The notes: a model not told the origin generated them from the letters alone. A stretch of 64,000 nucleotides of DNA from Silurus meridionalis (GCF_014805685.1 NC_060898.1:8832501-8896500); one strand, 5' to 3'; positions 1 to 11,131 are shown, counted from the stretch's first letter. Program-made: numbers and translations.

Positions 1-374
1 CTTTTTACTTTCACTCATTACATTCTTACACAAATATATGTACTTTCTACTTCTTACATTTTAAAATCAGGTTCATTACATTAGTTTCAACATGTTTCCT
101 GTCAGTCTACCACTGGTGTTTCATTTACTGGCTCTCACACACCACAGATGATATCTAGTTTACAAAGTGAACAACGAGCAAGGCAAGACAGAAGACAACA
201 AGAAGTATTGGTTAACGTGGATGAGAAAAAAGGGAGCCTGCGATGTTAACATGACTGAGAACAGAGACATTCCTGATCACCCGTTCATCATCTTTTATCT
301 GCTTGTGTTCTATATGGTGGATGTTCACCCTGGATACATTCATCAGGCAACAAAATTAGTTTTTTATTAATATA
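1..374. other. AT-rich sequence, nothing recognised
   Basis: No gene, repeat family or RNA gene is recognised here. A 67-codon open frame at 167-370 has no recognisable domain and no flanking splice logic, so I do not call it a gene. Confidence 0.4.
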
Positions 375-1244
375 TATTAGAGCTGTCAAAATTCAAACGC
401 AAATTCATTTTAACGGCACAAAATTTTATTAACGCGCAAATAACGCAGCGCAAATTTCTGCTTGACAATTTTTATCAAAAAAACATAAAAACAAATAAAT
501 AACTAAATATAACAGAGGCAAAAATAGAACCTTTAGCACACCATACATTTATTCAGAACGTCCTTTTAAATATAAAATAAATAAATAAACTCTACCAAAA
601 AATAATTGTAATCTGTGAACATTTGTTTTACTGATGCACCAAGTCTCAAATCAAACACCAAAATCTGCCAATTGTGCCAATTCGCACAATTAACCCTCTG
701 GAGGGTCGACAAACGCACCGGCGCATTTTGTGGCATTGTTCCTCATAAACGAACTTAAATATTTTTTGATCGTACAGATAAAACAGAGCAATACATCATT
801 AGAATCTGTAAAGGGTCACTCTTTTATTTGTATACACTCATAACAACAAAACACTGTGCTTTTGTAAAAAAAAAAAAACAGACAGGGGGCGATCTCTGCC
901 ATCTCTGTCAACTCCCATCACAAACGCATAAATAAAACAACCTAAAACTCAATGAATACTTGCCTCACAGACATAATAAATATATGTATAGAAAACTCAA
1001 TATGTCTTTTACATAAACCAGTTCACATCAAAAACAAATATTCTTTGATTGTGTAATCAGTATGAAAGTTTGAAGAGGTATAGTTTCTCCAGTATCACCT
1101 CATTAACCATCCGTGTGGAAACATAGCAAACGTTCCCATTTGGTGTCATGATGATTTACGTAATTTAAACCACCATAATTACTTTTACATTTTTACAAGA
1201 TTATTTTGTCTTAATGCTCTATGTTGAGTTTGGTTTTACTAATA

Positions 1245-2441
1245 CAGTCATGGCTAAAAATGTTGGCACCCCTGAAATCTTCCCAGAAATTCAAGTATTT
1301 CTCACAGAGAAGTATTGCATTAACACGTTTTGTTATACACATGTTTATTCCCTTTGTGTGTATTGGAACAAAACAAAAAAATGGAGGGAAAAAAGCCAAT
1401 TTGACATAATCTCACACAAAACTCCAAAAATGGGCTGGACAAAATTATTGGCACCCTTTTAAAATTGTTCTCTTTCACAGCATGTGATGTTCCTTTAAAC
1501 TCACCTGGGGCAAGTAACAGGTGTGGGCAATATAAAAATCACACCTGAAAGCAGATAAAAAAAAGAGAAGTTTACTTATTCTTATGGACAACAGAAAGAG
1601 CAGAAGAGAACTGTGTAAGGACTTGAGAACCAAAATTGTGAAAAAATATCAACAATCTCAAGGTTTCGAGTCCATCTCCAGAGATCTAGATTTGCCTTTG
1701 TCCACAGTGTGCAACATTATCAAGAAGTTTGCAACCCATGGCACTGTAGCTAATCTCCCTGGGCGTGGACGGAAGAAAAAATTGATGAAAGGTTGCAACA
1801 CAAGATAGTGCGGATGGTGGATAAACAGCCGCAAACAAGTTCCAAAGAGTGTGTGCAGGGTATCATGAAATCTGAGGATTACCAAAGGATTTTGGGGCGC
1901 AGTGTAGGGCCCAGAGTCAGAAAGCTGGGTTTGCGTCCTAGATCTTGGGTCTTCCAGCAGGACAATGACCCCAAGCATACTTCAAAAAGCACCCAGAAAT
2001 GAATGGCAACAAAGTGCTGGAGAGTTCTGAAGTGGAAATTCCATTGAACACCTGTGGACAGATCTTAAAATTGCTGTTGGGAAAAGGCACCCTTCCAATA
2101 TGAGAGACCTGGAGCAGTTTGCAAAGGAAGAGTGGTCCAAAATTCCGGGTGAGAGGTGTAAGAAACTTATTGATGGTTATAGGAAGCGACTGATTTTAGT
2201 TATTTTTTCCAAAGGGTGTGCAACCAAATATTAAGTTAAGGGTGCCAATAATTTTGTCCAGCCCATTTTGGAGTTTTGTGTGACATTATGTCAAATTAGC
2301 TTTTTTCCCTCCCTTTTTTGTGTTCCAATACACACAAAAGGAATAAACATGTGTATAGCAAAACATGTGTTAATGCAATACTTTTCTGTGAGAAATACTT
2401 CAGAAGAATTTCAGGGGTGCCAATAATTTTGGCCATGACTG
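1245..2441 (+). mobile_element. Tc1-like transposon, internally deleted, ~200-bp inverted repeats
   Basis: Both ends carry long inverted repeats. The left outer end begins cagtcatggctaaaaatgtt at 1245, and the right end finishes with ggccatgactg at 2441. TA lies immediately outside each end (1243-1244 and 2442-2443), as expected for Tc1/mariner target duplication. The inverted repeats run about 1245-1461 and 2235-2441, and each contains two related direct repeats (ttggcacccctga outer, ttggcaccctttt inner). This is the IR/DR arrangement seen in Tc1 elements such as Sleeping Beauty. Total length is about 1.2 kb, short of the usual ~1.6 kb, because the transposase coding region is deleted. Confidence 0.85.
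1584..2234 (+). pseudogene. Tc1-like transposase remnant
   Basis: Remnant of a DD34E transposase, the enzyme that cuts and pastes the surrounding element. The frame from 1584 encodes about 74 residues of the N-terminal paired-like DNA-binding region, including a helix-turn-helix (SISRDLDLPLSTVCNIIKKF) and a basic GRGRKKKL stretch. After about 1808 the frame is lost. A second frame resumes the core with WVFQQDNDPKHTS near 1947-1985. A further frame then carries IEHLWTDLK and a typical C-terminus ending GCATKY before the taa at 2232-2234. The segment with the first catalytic aspartate is missing. The D-to-E spacing is shortened by further small deletions. It cannot make active enzyme. Confidence 0.8.
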
Positions 2442-2588
2442 TAATAAACATACAATTGCATAAAGCATAAATATTTCTTCATGTCCATGTTGTGTAAAGT
2501 ATTAAAAACAAAGTACAGTACATTTATTAAAAATAGAAATGTGCGATTAAGTTGTGATTGAATATTTTAATTGATTGACAGCCCTAAT

Positions 2589-3545
2589 ATTAATATGAAG
2601 TGATGTCCAGTTACTAGCGTGACACTCAAACATGTAGTAATAATGGCTACTTTTTACTTAAGAACATGTTAGAGCCCAAACTTCTGTACTTTATCTTGAT
2701 TAAACAAGTATAGTTAGTTTTTTAACTGATTATTGGTAAAAGTTTGTCATATAATATCAATCATTGTTAGTTAAGTGGACACTAGCATAAAGCGTGAATA
2801 TGTAACAGATCACAGTGATACATTTGTCAGGACTATGGTCACATTTCCCAACATCCATTGCACTAAAAGGGGCCATGTCACATGTTTACACACCTGAATC
2901 TCATTGTCTGTTAATTAATACTATATAATATACTATACTATACTAATACTATAATAATGCTCACCATTCGCTGCACCTCTTATCTCTTTTTTGTCTCTCC
3001 ATAGTTTTTGTTCATGCTTATTTTTGCAACCTTGTTCCAAGTTTTAGGTTTTGCTCTTTTCTATTTTGTTTATTTTGTGTTTAATTTCATTTTTTGTTTT
3101 GTGTGCACTTTATTAGATATTTTTGTATCTATATCTGCTTCACTTGTATTGCATGACAGAACAAGGCTGATAGCATGGATGCAGCAACAATGTTTTATAG
3201 AGAGTGCAAGTGGCCAGAAATAGCTTAGCCAGCTGGATAGACTCCTGAACCAACTCCTGTCAAGGCCTTATATCAAGTGTCACCTCAATAAAAGTGTATA
3301 GTGAAGACACCCTGATCTTGGCGGGCATAAGTGGAAATCACAATTTCTCCCTGCTCTGAGGAGAGCATTGCTTAATCGTCCTGTCTAGCTGAAGATGTCA
3401 ACCTACCACCCAGCTGTGAAGAAACAGCTGAGTCTTCATATCTGACTGAAGATGTGACACAGCCTTCTGCCCAGCTTTGTCATGAATCCCTTTATATGAC
3501 CCCACCCTGATCTGCACTACACTTTCCAACCCCACTTCAGACTAC
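2589..3545. other. Unannotated AT-rich intergenic sequence
   Basis: No coding similarity or repeat family is recognised. A 71-codon open frame at 3008-3223 is hydrophobic and phenylalanine-rich because of T-rich composition; it has no conserved motif. Sequence from about 3226 onward (repeated 'ctgaagatgt' phrases) resembles the sequence beyond the L2 tail at 3550-3850, suggesting one older unit interrupted by that tail. Confidence 0.4.
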
Positions 3546-3549
3546 ACTA

Positions 3550-3850
3550 TTCAATTCAATAAATTTTATTTGTATAGCACTTTTAACAATAGACATTGTC
3601 TCAAAGCAACTTTACACAGATAATGTGATAAGAAAGAATTAGTAAGATTGTTATTTATAAGTAAAAGTTTGTCCCTAATGAGCAGCCGGTGGCGACTGTG
3701 GCAAGGAAAAACTCCCTGAGATAGCATAAGAAAGAAACGTTGAGAGAAACCAGACTAAGGAGGAACTCATCCTCATCTGGAAGGCACCGAATGTCCATTT
3801 ATTGCAACTAAACAATGTTCATGTGTGCAGTTGACATTAAGTTCACTCTA
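3550..3850 (-). mobile_element. L2-type LINE 3' tail (antisense)
   Basis: Read on the minus strand this matches the 3' untranslated end of the L2-type LINEs at 20.2-21.4 kb and 26.0-30.4 kb in this window. It shares the aaggtttctt block, the gggagtttttccttgccac block, the taaagttgctttgagacaatg block and the terminal gtgctatacaaataaa followed by short attga repeats. The tail end is at 3550. No coding sequence is attached, as usual for 5'-truncated LINE insertions. Confidence 0.8.
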
Positions 3851-4180
3851 TATCCATCCTGTGTTCCTCTGCAATTTCATGGGTCCTCAGGCCATTGATG
3901 TCATCGGCTGATCTGAGGACATTACCCCATCATCTTTCTAAACTGAGGACATCTCTTTGTCATCCTGCTCAGCTGAGAAGGTCATATTTCTTCACCCTGT
4001 TGAAGGCATTGCTACCACCTACAGCCTCATGGAGAGTATCACCCCCCACCTCGGCCTCTCAAAACGTCCCGTCCACACAACAATGTTTGTGACACAACAA
4101 TCAGACTTTATGGCCAGATACATACTATCCACTGCAGAAAGGGAACCCCTAGGTGGATCTATGCTGTGAAAGCAAACAAC
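3851..4180. other. Unrecognised sequence with short open frames
   Basis: Contains overlapping open frames of 65-70 codons (3895-4092, 3957-4169) without recognisable domains. The phrase 'ctgaggacat' recurs several times between 3880 and 3960, and related phrases occur before the L2 tail, so this may be part of an older repetitive unit. I see no gene. Confidence 0.3.
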
Positions 4181-4441
4181 TTGAGGGACCATCTGCTGGG
4201 GAGGAGACTTTATTGGTTTTCAGAGGGACCTTTGCTGGGGAGGCTGCCTTGTAGAGTTTCTGAAGGGAGCTCTGCAGGAGAGGATAGCCAGTCAACCTCA
4301 TGCTGGAACCTTTGCTGTGGAATCCACTGAGGAAGACTCTGGATTGAGCACTGCAGGGGAGGCTTGTTAGTGTCCTGAGGGAAATGTGCTAGGGAGGATG
4401 CCTCATTTGTCTCTAGAGGGAGATATACAATAGGGAAGCCT
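4181..4441. repeat. Degenerate tandem repeat, unit roughly 40 bp
   Basis: A phrase of the form gagggacctttgctggggagg recurs in diverged form at about 4183, 4223, 4262, 4350, 4376 and 4417. The copies are separated by about 30-90 bases of related sequence. Copies are too diverged to give an exact unit by eye. No coding function is evident. Confidence 0.5.
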
Positions 4442-4467
4442 AAGCATAAAAGTCTCTAGGTTACGTA

Positions 4468-6069
4468 CACTGAGGAAAATAAATATTTGAACACCCTGCT
4501 ATTTTGCAAGTTCTCCCACTTAGAAATCATGGAGGGGTCTGAAATTGTCATCGTGGGTGCATGTCCACTGTGAGAGACATAATCTAAAAAAAAAAATCCA
4601 GAAATCACAATATATGATTTTTAAACTATTTGTATAATACAGCTGCAAATAAGTATTTGAACACCTGTCTATCAGCTAGAATTCTGACCCTCAAAGACCT
4701 GTTAGTCTGCCTTTAAAATGTCCACCTCAACTACATTTATTATCCTAAATTAGATGCACCTGTTTGAGGTCGTTAGATGCATAAAGACACCTGTCCACCC
4801 CATACAATCAGTAAAAATCAAACTACTAACATGGCCAAGACCAAAAAGCTGTCCAAAGACACTAGAGACAAAATTGTACACCTCCACAAGGCTGGAAAGG
4901 GCTATGGGGAAATTGCCAAGCAGCTTGGTGAAAAAAGGTCCACTGTTGAAGCAATCATTAGAAAATGGAAGAAGCTAAACATGACTGTCAATCTCCCTCG
5001 GACTGGGGCTCCATGCAAGATCTCACCTGGTTTGGTTTCAATGATCCTAAGGAAGGTGAGAAATCAGCCCAGAACTACACGGGAGGAGCTGGTCAACGAC
5101 CTGAAAAGAGCTGGGACCACCGTTTCCAAGGTTACTGTTGGTAATACACTAAGACGTCATGGTTTGAAATCATGCATGGCACGGAAGGTTCCCCTGCTTA
5201 AACCAGCACATGTCCAGGCACGTCTTAAGTTTGCCAATGACCATTTGGATGATCCAGAGGAGTCATGGGAGAAAGTCATGTGGTCAGATGAGACCAAAAT
5301 AGAACTTTTGGGTCATAATTCCACTAAGCGTGTTTGGAGGAAGAAGAATGATGAGTACCATCCCAAGAACACCATCCCTACTGTGAAGCATGGGGGTGGT
5401 AGCATCATGCTTTGGGGGTGTTTTTCTGCACATGGGACAGGGCGACTGCACTGTATTAAGGAGAGGATGACAGGGGCCATGTACTGCAAGATTTTGGGGA
5501 ACAACCTCCTTCCCTCAGTTAGAGCATTGAAGATGGGTCGAGGCTGGGTCTTCCAACATGACAATGACCAAGCACACAGCCAGGATAACCAAGGAGTGGC
5601 TCTGTAAGAAGCATATCAAGGTTCTGGCATGGCCTAGCCAGTCTCCAGACCTAAACCCAATAGAGAATCTTTGGAGGGAGCTCAAACTCCGTGTTTCTCA
5701 GCGACAGGCCAGAAACCTGACTGATCTAGAGAAGATCTGTGTGGAGGAGTGGGCCAAAATCCCTTCTGCAGTGTGTGCAAACCTGGTAAAAAACTACAGG
5801 AAACATTTGACCTCTGTAATTGCAAACAAAGGCTACTGTACCAAATATTAACATTGACTTTCTCAGGTGTTCAAATACTTATTTGCAGCTGTATCATACA
5901 AATAAATAGTTAAAAAATCATACATTGTGATTTCTGGATTTTTATTTTTTTCGATTATGTCTCTCACAGTGGACATGCACCTACGATGACAATTTCAGAC
6001 GCCTCCATGATTTCTAAGTGGGAGAACATGCAAAATATCAGGGTGTTCAAATACTTATTTTCCTCACTG
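4468..6069 (+). mobile_element. Tc1-like transposon, full-length, ~200-bp inverted repeats
   Basis: A 1,602-bp element with long inverted repeats. The left end begins cactgaggaaaataaatatt, and the right end is the reverse complement with one change near the tip. TA flanks both ends (4466-4467 and 6070-6071). The phrase aaataagtatttgaacacct recurs at the outer and inner edges of each inverted repeat, the IR/DR layout of Tc1 elements. The inverted repeats span about 4468-4675 and 5860-6069 and enclose a nearly complete transposase gene. Size matches the usual ~1.6 kb of autonomous Tc1-like elements. Confidence 0.95.
4831..5851 (+). pseudogene. Tc1-like DD34E transposase, one frameshift
   Basis: Encodes a cut-and-paste transposase of about 340 residues. 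I place the start at the atg of [16 protein letters not shown] (4831), the family's usual beginning, rather than the upstream in-frame atg at 4777. The N-terminus holds the paired-like helix-turn-helix DNA-binding region ([20 protein letters not shown]) and a basic stretch. The catalytic core shows [10 protein letters not shown] (first D), the [11 protein letters not shown] block, FQHDND (second D), and [10 protein letters not shown] (E). The C-terminus ends YCTKY before the stop at 5849-5851. Near 5568-5572 two bases appear to be missing compared with the usual DNDPKHTARI coding, shifting the frame. Upstream the frame runs to a stop at 5605-5607, and downstream it continues from about 5558 in another frame. 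I see no other stop, so this copy is relatively young. Confidence 0.92.
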
Positions 6070-6071
6070 TA

Positions 6072-6650
6072 TGTAACCCTAGTTCACTGAGAGAGAACTA
6101 GTCACCCTCCAACACAACGGCTAGGTCCCAACAAGGCACTCTAAGTAGCACCAGGGGTCTCAGCCTCCGGGTGCGGCTGAGAAAACGCATCAAAAAGGGT
6201 CTATGCCCAGAGATTGGGGGCATGATATGCTTAAATGGCGAACGCATAGTCTTTTCAGGGGACGGGGCAACCATTTGGTACGTATAGAACGTGTCACATC
6301 TCGTGGCATACTACCTCCTTGTTGAGGGAGCTCTGGAGTGGAGAATGATCTCTACTACCTAGGTAGACCCCCCTTTAGAGGACACCATGCCTCCACAACT
6401 TTGGGCGGGGGTGGGTTATGGCGCTCCAGCTTGAGAGAGAAGATCCCATCTCAGAGGAATCTCCTAAGGAGAGTTCGCGATGAGGTCTACCAGGTCCGCA
6501 AACCATGGTTTGCCCGGCCATTTTGTGGCCACTAGGAGGAGATGAACTTCTTCGCGGTGAACTCTCTCCAGAACTCCCGGAAGCAGCGCGACGGGGGGGA
6601 AAGGCGTAGAATTTCTCCAAAATCTGCTACACCCGATACATTATAGACCT
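6072..6650 (-). mobile_element. DIRS-like retroelement fragment (antisense)
   Basis: On the minus strand, 6375-6620 resembles the segment between RNase H and recombinase of the DIRS element at 32.4-34.95 kb. The phrase ctaccaggtccgcaaaccat is found at 6488-6507 and, reverse-complemented, near 33,534-33,553. The low-coordinate end begins gtaaccctagttc, resembling the reverse complement of the DIRS terminus (gaaccagggttac). The recombinase that should lie between these parts is absent, so the copy is internally deleted. It abuts the right TA of the Tc1-like element. Confidence 0.55.
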
Positions 6651-6689
6651 GCCATTCCCCAGGTCTCAATCCCCTTACAGTTTTGCCAT

Positions 6690-8100
6690 TCCATAAAACA
6701 AGTCACATGTTTTTTTTTTTTTTTGTAAAATAAATGGGACTATAAATAAATAAGGAAAAAGAAAACCATTCTCCCCATTTCAAACACCACTGTTGTAAGA
6801 GCTTAAACAAACCTAGGACAGCCACAAACAAATGTATGAGAGTTTTCTCCTGAGTGCAAAATGCACAGCCCACCTGTTGATTAGGATTAAGGTGAGTTAT
6901 GTGCTTATTGGTGGCTATGGCTCTATGCACTATTCTCCACTGGAGGTCCACAGTTTACTTATCAATAGGCAACTTATATAGAGACCTCTAGCAACCTTTT
7001 GTTGACTGATCTGAACCTCAACATGAAAAGCCTTTCATTTGCCACAGTTTACTTTTGCTGACAAGGCCTTCTCATAACAGTTGCCTCACAGTTGTGCATA
7101 TGTAATTATTGTTTTGATAAAGATATTAATGTCATCTGCATATGCACTAGTGGAGAGTCAGTCATACGGCCTGGTAAACTAAAACCAGACAAATGTTTTT
7201 GTGAAACATAAGAGAGGCTTAATTGCCAAGGAATAAAGATGACCAGAGATGGGACAGCCTTGCCTTATTTCCCTTTTTATGGGTATTGTTCGACTGATAA
7301 ATCTCTTATTAGAAATAGATTGTCCATTATAGTTCGAACAGAAACACAATAGGTCTGATCAATGTTGACCAGTAGACTTATATGTGGCTTCAACCTATTA
7401 GACAGAGCTCTGAAAAGCAATTCAATTCAATTCATTTTTATTTGTATAGTGTTTTTAACAATGAACACTTTATAAAAAGCACTTTATAGTCCATACATAA
7501 AAGAGCAACAGGTCTCCAGTTCTTAAGTGAGGTAAAAAAAAAAAAAAAAAAACTTTTACAAGAGGTCTTTTTCTTGAAGGAACTTACTAAAACCTTGTGC
7601 AAATCAGGTCCAGTGGTCCCCAGAAATGTTTATAAATGTCTGTGCTGAGCCCATCTATGCCAGGAGCACATCCTGAAGCCAGCTGATTAACAGCTGTAGT
7701 GAATTCCTCCAGGCTTAGTTTCTTGTCCAGCTCAGTTTGTCCATTTCTGCTTAACTGAGGAAGGTTCTCCAGGGGTTTCTTTGGCACATTGTTTATTGCA
7801 TTGTTCATTGTTCATACAACTTAGAGTAAAATTCCATTGCATAGCTCCTTATTTTCCTTCCATCTGTTGTAGCTGTCCATTTGGGCCTTTTAGGAATGTC
7901 ATGCGCTGATCTTTGATGACATTTTTCTCCAAGTTCAAAAGGAAAATGCTCGATGCCTCCATGTCTTTTAGCTGAATCGGGACCTCACTAGTGCTCCTTT
8001 CACTTTTTCCTGAAAAAAAAAAACTTAAAAACTTAGCTCCAGCCATTTTCTCTGCAGTGCCTCTTTGCCTGTAGACCCTGGGCCATTTAAAGAACTGTTT
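6690..8100 (-). mobile_element. Tx1/L1-like LINE fragment (antisense)
   Basis: Minus-strand reading gives three ordered pieces of a LINE ORF2. Near 7,850-8,046 is a segment of the linker before reverse transcriptase. At 7,587-7,808 is LASGCAPGIDGLSTDIYKHFW, the start of the reverse transcriptase fingers domain in Tx1/L1-type elements. At 6,703-6,951 is WRIVHRAIATNKHITHLNP followed by a CAFC..H zinc-finger-like C-terminal segment. Stops and frameshifts interrupt it, and most of the palm domain is not recognisable. A short L2 tail (7419-7490) and an A-rich tract lie inside it. Confidence 0.7.
7419..7490 (-). mobile_element. Short L2-type 3' tail inside the Tx1-like LINE
   Basis: The sequence caattcaattcaattcattt followed by ttatttgtatagtgttttta is the reverse complement of the 3' tip of the window's L2 elements (gcgctatacaaataaaaatg plus attga repeats). 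Only about 70 bases are present, an extreme 5' truncation. Confidence 0.65.
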
Positions 8101-8870
8101 TCTATTTGTTGTGTTCCCCCCTTCAACTCCTTTATTGCCTGCTTTAGCATGACAGAGGAAAAATATGTGTATTGCTGACTGTAAACCCTAACTTAACTTT
8201 TCCCAACCCCCCACCATTGACCTAGGGAATTTTTTATTTCCATAAAAGAGAGGAAATGTATTGTTAAAGTGCCGCTGAGACCTATTGACTCTTTGCTTTA
8301 AAAGAAGATTGACAGTGGTAAGGTGGTGATTAGTAAATTTTACTAGTTTAATGAAACTTTCAGATAACTTTGTCCTAAGTCCTTGTGATATACAGAGTCT
8401 GTCTAGCCTGCTGTGCTGATTCTTCCATCCACAACCTTCACCTATGTATACTGTTTTGCATGCTGTTTTGTATACTGTTTTTGTTCTCCATACTTCTATT
8501 AAATCAAACTGAATTAATAGTTTGTTTAGGCTTTTACTGGATTGTAGATGTGGCTCTTCACTATGTCTATCAAAGTTAAAATCATCAGTACAATTCCAAT
8601 CTCCACCTACACCTACCTTGAGAGGAACCCATCATCATTTGGGTGATCTCAAGAGTGTGATAATAAATCTTAAAAACAATACAAAACACCAGAGAGTAAG
8701 AACTACCATGTGTACCAGAGTGTGGGATTTTGAGTAATGTCCTTTCTACAGTCTTATAGAGTCTGTTGATGTTATGGAACCAGGAGCTACTTAGCAACTC
8801 GTAAAATAGTTCAACATTTGAAATCACCAACACCAACTCCTCCATGACAGAAACTTTAAACATTCAAAGA
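8101..8870. other. Unannotated sequence
   Basis: No domain-bearing open frame or recognised repeat. Short open frames of 64-92 codons overlap on both strands without motifs. Part of it could be the 3' flank of the neighbouring antisense L2 copy, but no L2 tail repeat is seen. Confidence 0.35.
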
Positions 8871-8879
8871 GTTCCAATG

Positions 8880-10622
8880 TCCAACTCTACATGAAGTGGG
8901 ATCCAAATAGTGCTGGTACATCTCTAGATGGTTCAGGATGTTTGCGGGGTCGGCATCTACTTCTTTAAAGGTCCATAATCTTCATGAGATGGGACACAAC
9001 TGGAGCTGGTGAAACCTCAGAATGCCTTAGGATGGATATATAGAGACAAAGAGAAGTGATGGAGCGGAATTAGCATAGCTGCTGTTCATAATTTTAACAA
9101 GCACAAGTTGATAATGTGCATTTGATCAGATGTACTAGAGCACAAGTTTATGATATGCGTTATGTAGGCCTTGCTAAAAAGATACGTCTTTAATCGGCGC
9201 TTAAACTGGGAAAATGGGTCTGAGCCCCGAACACTGTCAGGAAGGCTATACCAAAGTTTAGGAGATAATGTGAGAATGCTCTACCACCGTTTGTGGACTT
9301 TGCTATTTCAGGAATTACTAAAGTCCAGAGTTTTGTGGTCTAAAAGAGCATGATGGATTGCAAAGTGTTAGAAGTCTGGATAGATACATGAGAGCCAAAC
9401 CATTTAGGGTTTTGTAAGTAAGTAGCAATAGTTTGTAGTCGATTCGAAACTTAACAGGTGGCCAGTGTAGGGATGATAAAATTGGGGTTATATGATCATA
9501 TTTTCTCGACCTTGGAAAAAACTCTGGCTGCTGCATTCTAGACTAACTGTAGCTTGTTAAGTATTGATGCAGGACAACCACCTAGTAATGCATTTCATTA
9601 GTCCAGTCTGGAGGTCATAAATACATGGAAGCTTTTCTGCATCAGATATATACATGTTTTTTAGTTTAGCAATATTTCTAAGGTGGAAGAAAGCTGTTTT
9701 TGTATGATATTATGATATTAAAAGACAAGTTGCTGTCTAAAATAACTTCCAGGGTTTTTTTTTACTGTTGAATTAGTAGTTACAGTGCATCCTTCTAAAT
9801 GCAAGTCAAATTGCTGGATCTTCTGTGTATTGGTTTTTGGGCCGATGAGCAAAATCTCTGTCTGTACAGAATTTAATAATGGAAAGTTTTGCATCATCTA
9901 ATCTTTTAATTCGTAAACACACTCTGTTAACTGAGATGTTTTGTCTGGTTTTGATGAGATATATAGTTGGGTAGCATCAGCATAACAGCTAATTCCATGC
10001 CTTCTAATAATATTTCCCAAGGGAAGCATGTGGAAAGCAGAGGTCCTAGAACTGAATCTTGTGGCACCCCATAATTTACTTGTATTAACCTGGGTAGTTC
10101 TCCATTATAATCTACAAATGGTAGTGATCAGACAGGTAGGATTTAAACCATCTTAATGCCAGTCCCAAGTAAATCTGTAAGAGATCTAGGAGAAAGTCAT
10201 GAACAATTGTGTCAAATGCAGCACTAACATCTAGTTAAACTAACAGAAAGATGTAGCTAAAAACAGGTCATTTGTGATTTTTAACTGGAGCAGTTTCTGT
10301 GCTATGATGGGGCCTGAAACCTGACTGAAACTCTTCAAATATATTGTTTTCTTGAGAGAAGGAGCATAACTGGTCAGACACAATTTTTTCTAGAATTTTA
10401 GACATAAACTGAAGATTTGAAATTGGTCTGTAATTTAAAAGTTTGTTTGGACCCAAATTAGGTTTCTTAATGAGGGGCTTAATAACCGCCAACTTGAGAG
10501 ATTTAGGGACATGGAATAAAGATAGTGAGGAGTTAATAGTATTGTGAAGAGGGCCACCAGCTGTATGTAACACACTTCTTTTAGTAGTTTAGTCGGAATG
10601 GGATCTACTGTAACATGCAAAG
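8880..10622 (-). mobile_element. L2-type LINE, 5'-truncated, antisense
   Basis: The minus strand reads through the 3' half of an L2/CR1-group LINE ORF2 (endonuclease-reverse transcriptase protein). From high to low coordinate: the reverse transcriptase entry (VIKPLIKKPNLGPNKLLNYRPIS, then LEKIVSDQL and GFRPHHSTETA at 10,268-10,573); the catalytic block YADATQLYISSKP near 9,930-9,980, where a canonical YADD aspartate is replaced by alanine; and the C-terminal SRKYDHITPILSSLHW segment at 9,318-9,536. The 3' untranslated region continues to about 8,880. Several frameshifts and stops make it inactive. It differs in sequence from the two sense L2 copies, so it represents another subfamily. Confidence 0.8.
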
Positions 10623-10878
10623 TAAAAAAAAATTCTGGTGGTAGAATGAGACTCTTGCGGGTGATCTTGGCTCAGTTTATTTTGGCCTACTAAGTTTCCT
10701 CTACATTTCATTGGTGGCTTAACAGAAAATGCTTCAGCCTTTGTCAGCAGTCATTTTGGACAATGTGAGTGACAATCTCTCTTACAATCAGAGTTTGCCT
10801 GTTTTTGGTGGCTCCATATTGACCATGCCAAGTGTAATTCCTGGATCTAGTGCTTCTGTAAGAATTGTGCGTAGATAC

Positions 10879-11131
10879 TAAAGTGAGATTATTTCTCTAA
10901 TAACATTCATGGAGACCGACGAGCTCTTCTTTCCAGCTTCTTTTTCTTTTTTCCAATTCCTCGTGCTCCTCTGCACCACCCCCCAAGAGCACCTGATCGC
11001 TCACATCCCCCTTTCAAAATCCAAGTCCATCCAGAAATACATCACGTTTAGTGTCAAAACACAAGGTAAATTACTTTCTAAATTCAAAACAATCTTTAGA
11101 TTCAATTCATATACATTTTCACACTTACACT
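10879..11131 (-). repeat. LTR (3' LTR in element orientation)
   Basis: The sequence from taaagtgagattatttctct to cacttacact is shared with 12,700-12,893 plus 13,582-13,632. On the element's strand the core begins TGTAAG and ends CTCA. The antisense polypurine tract at about 11,135-11,150 directly abuts it. Confidence 0.8.

Larger units (their letters stand above)
375..2588. mobile_element. hAT-like nonautonomous element (putative), host of a Tc1 insertion
   Basis: The left end near 378 reads agagctgtcaaaattcaaa. The right end near 2570-2588 reads ttaattgattgacagccct, whose reverse complement starts agggctgtcaatcaatta. The two ends therefore form imperfect inverted repeats about 2.2 kb apart. 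'Agggctgtcaat(c)' termini are familiar from abundant fish hAT-type miniature elements (family knowledge). Both ends lie in AT-rich sequence (attaatata-like), so an 8-bp target duplication cannot be confirmed by eye. The interior holds no transposase of its own and is interrupted by the Tc1-like element at 1245-2441. The interior at 600-1240 is AT-rich and otherwise unrecognised. Confidence 0.4.
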
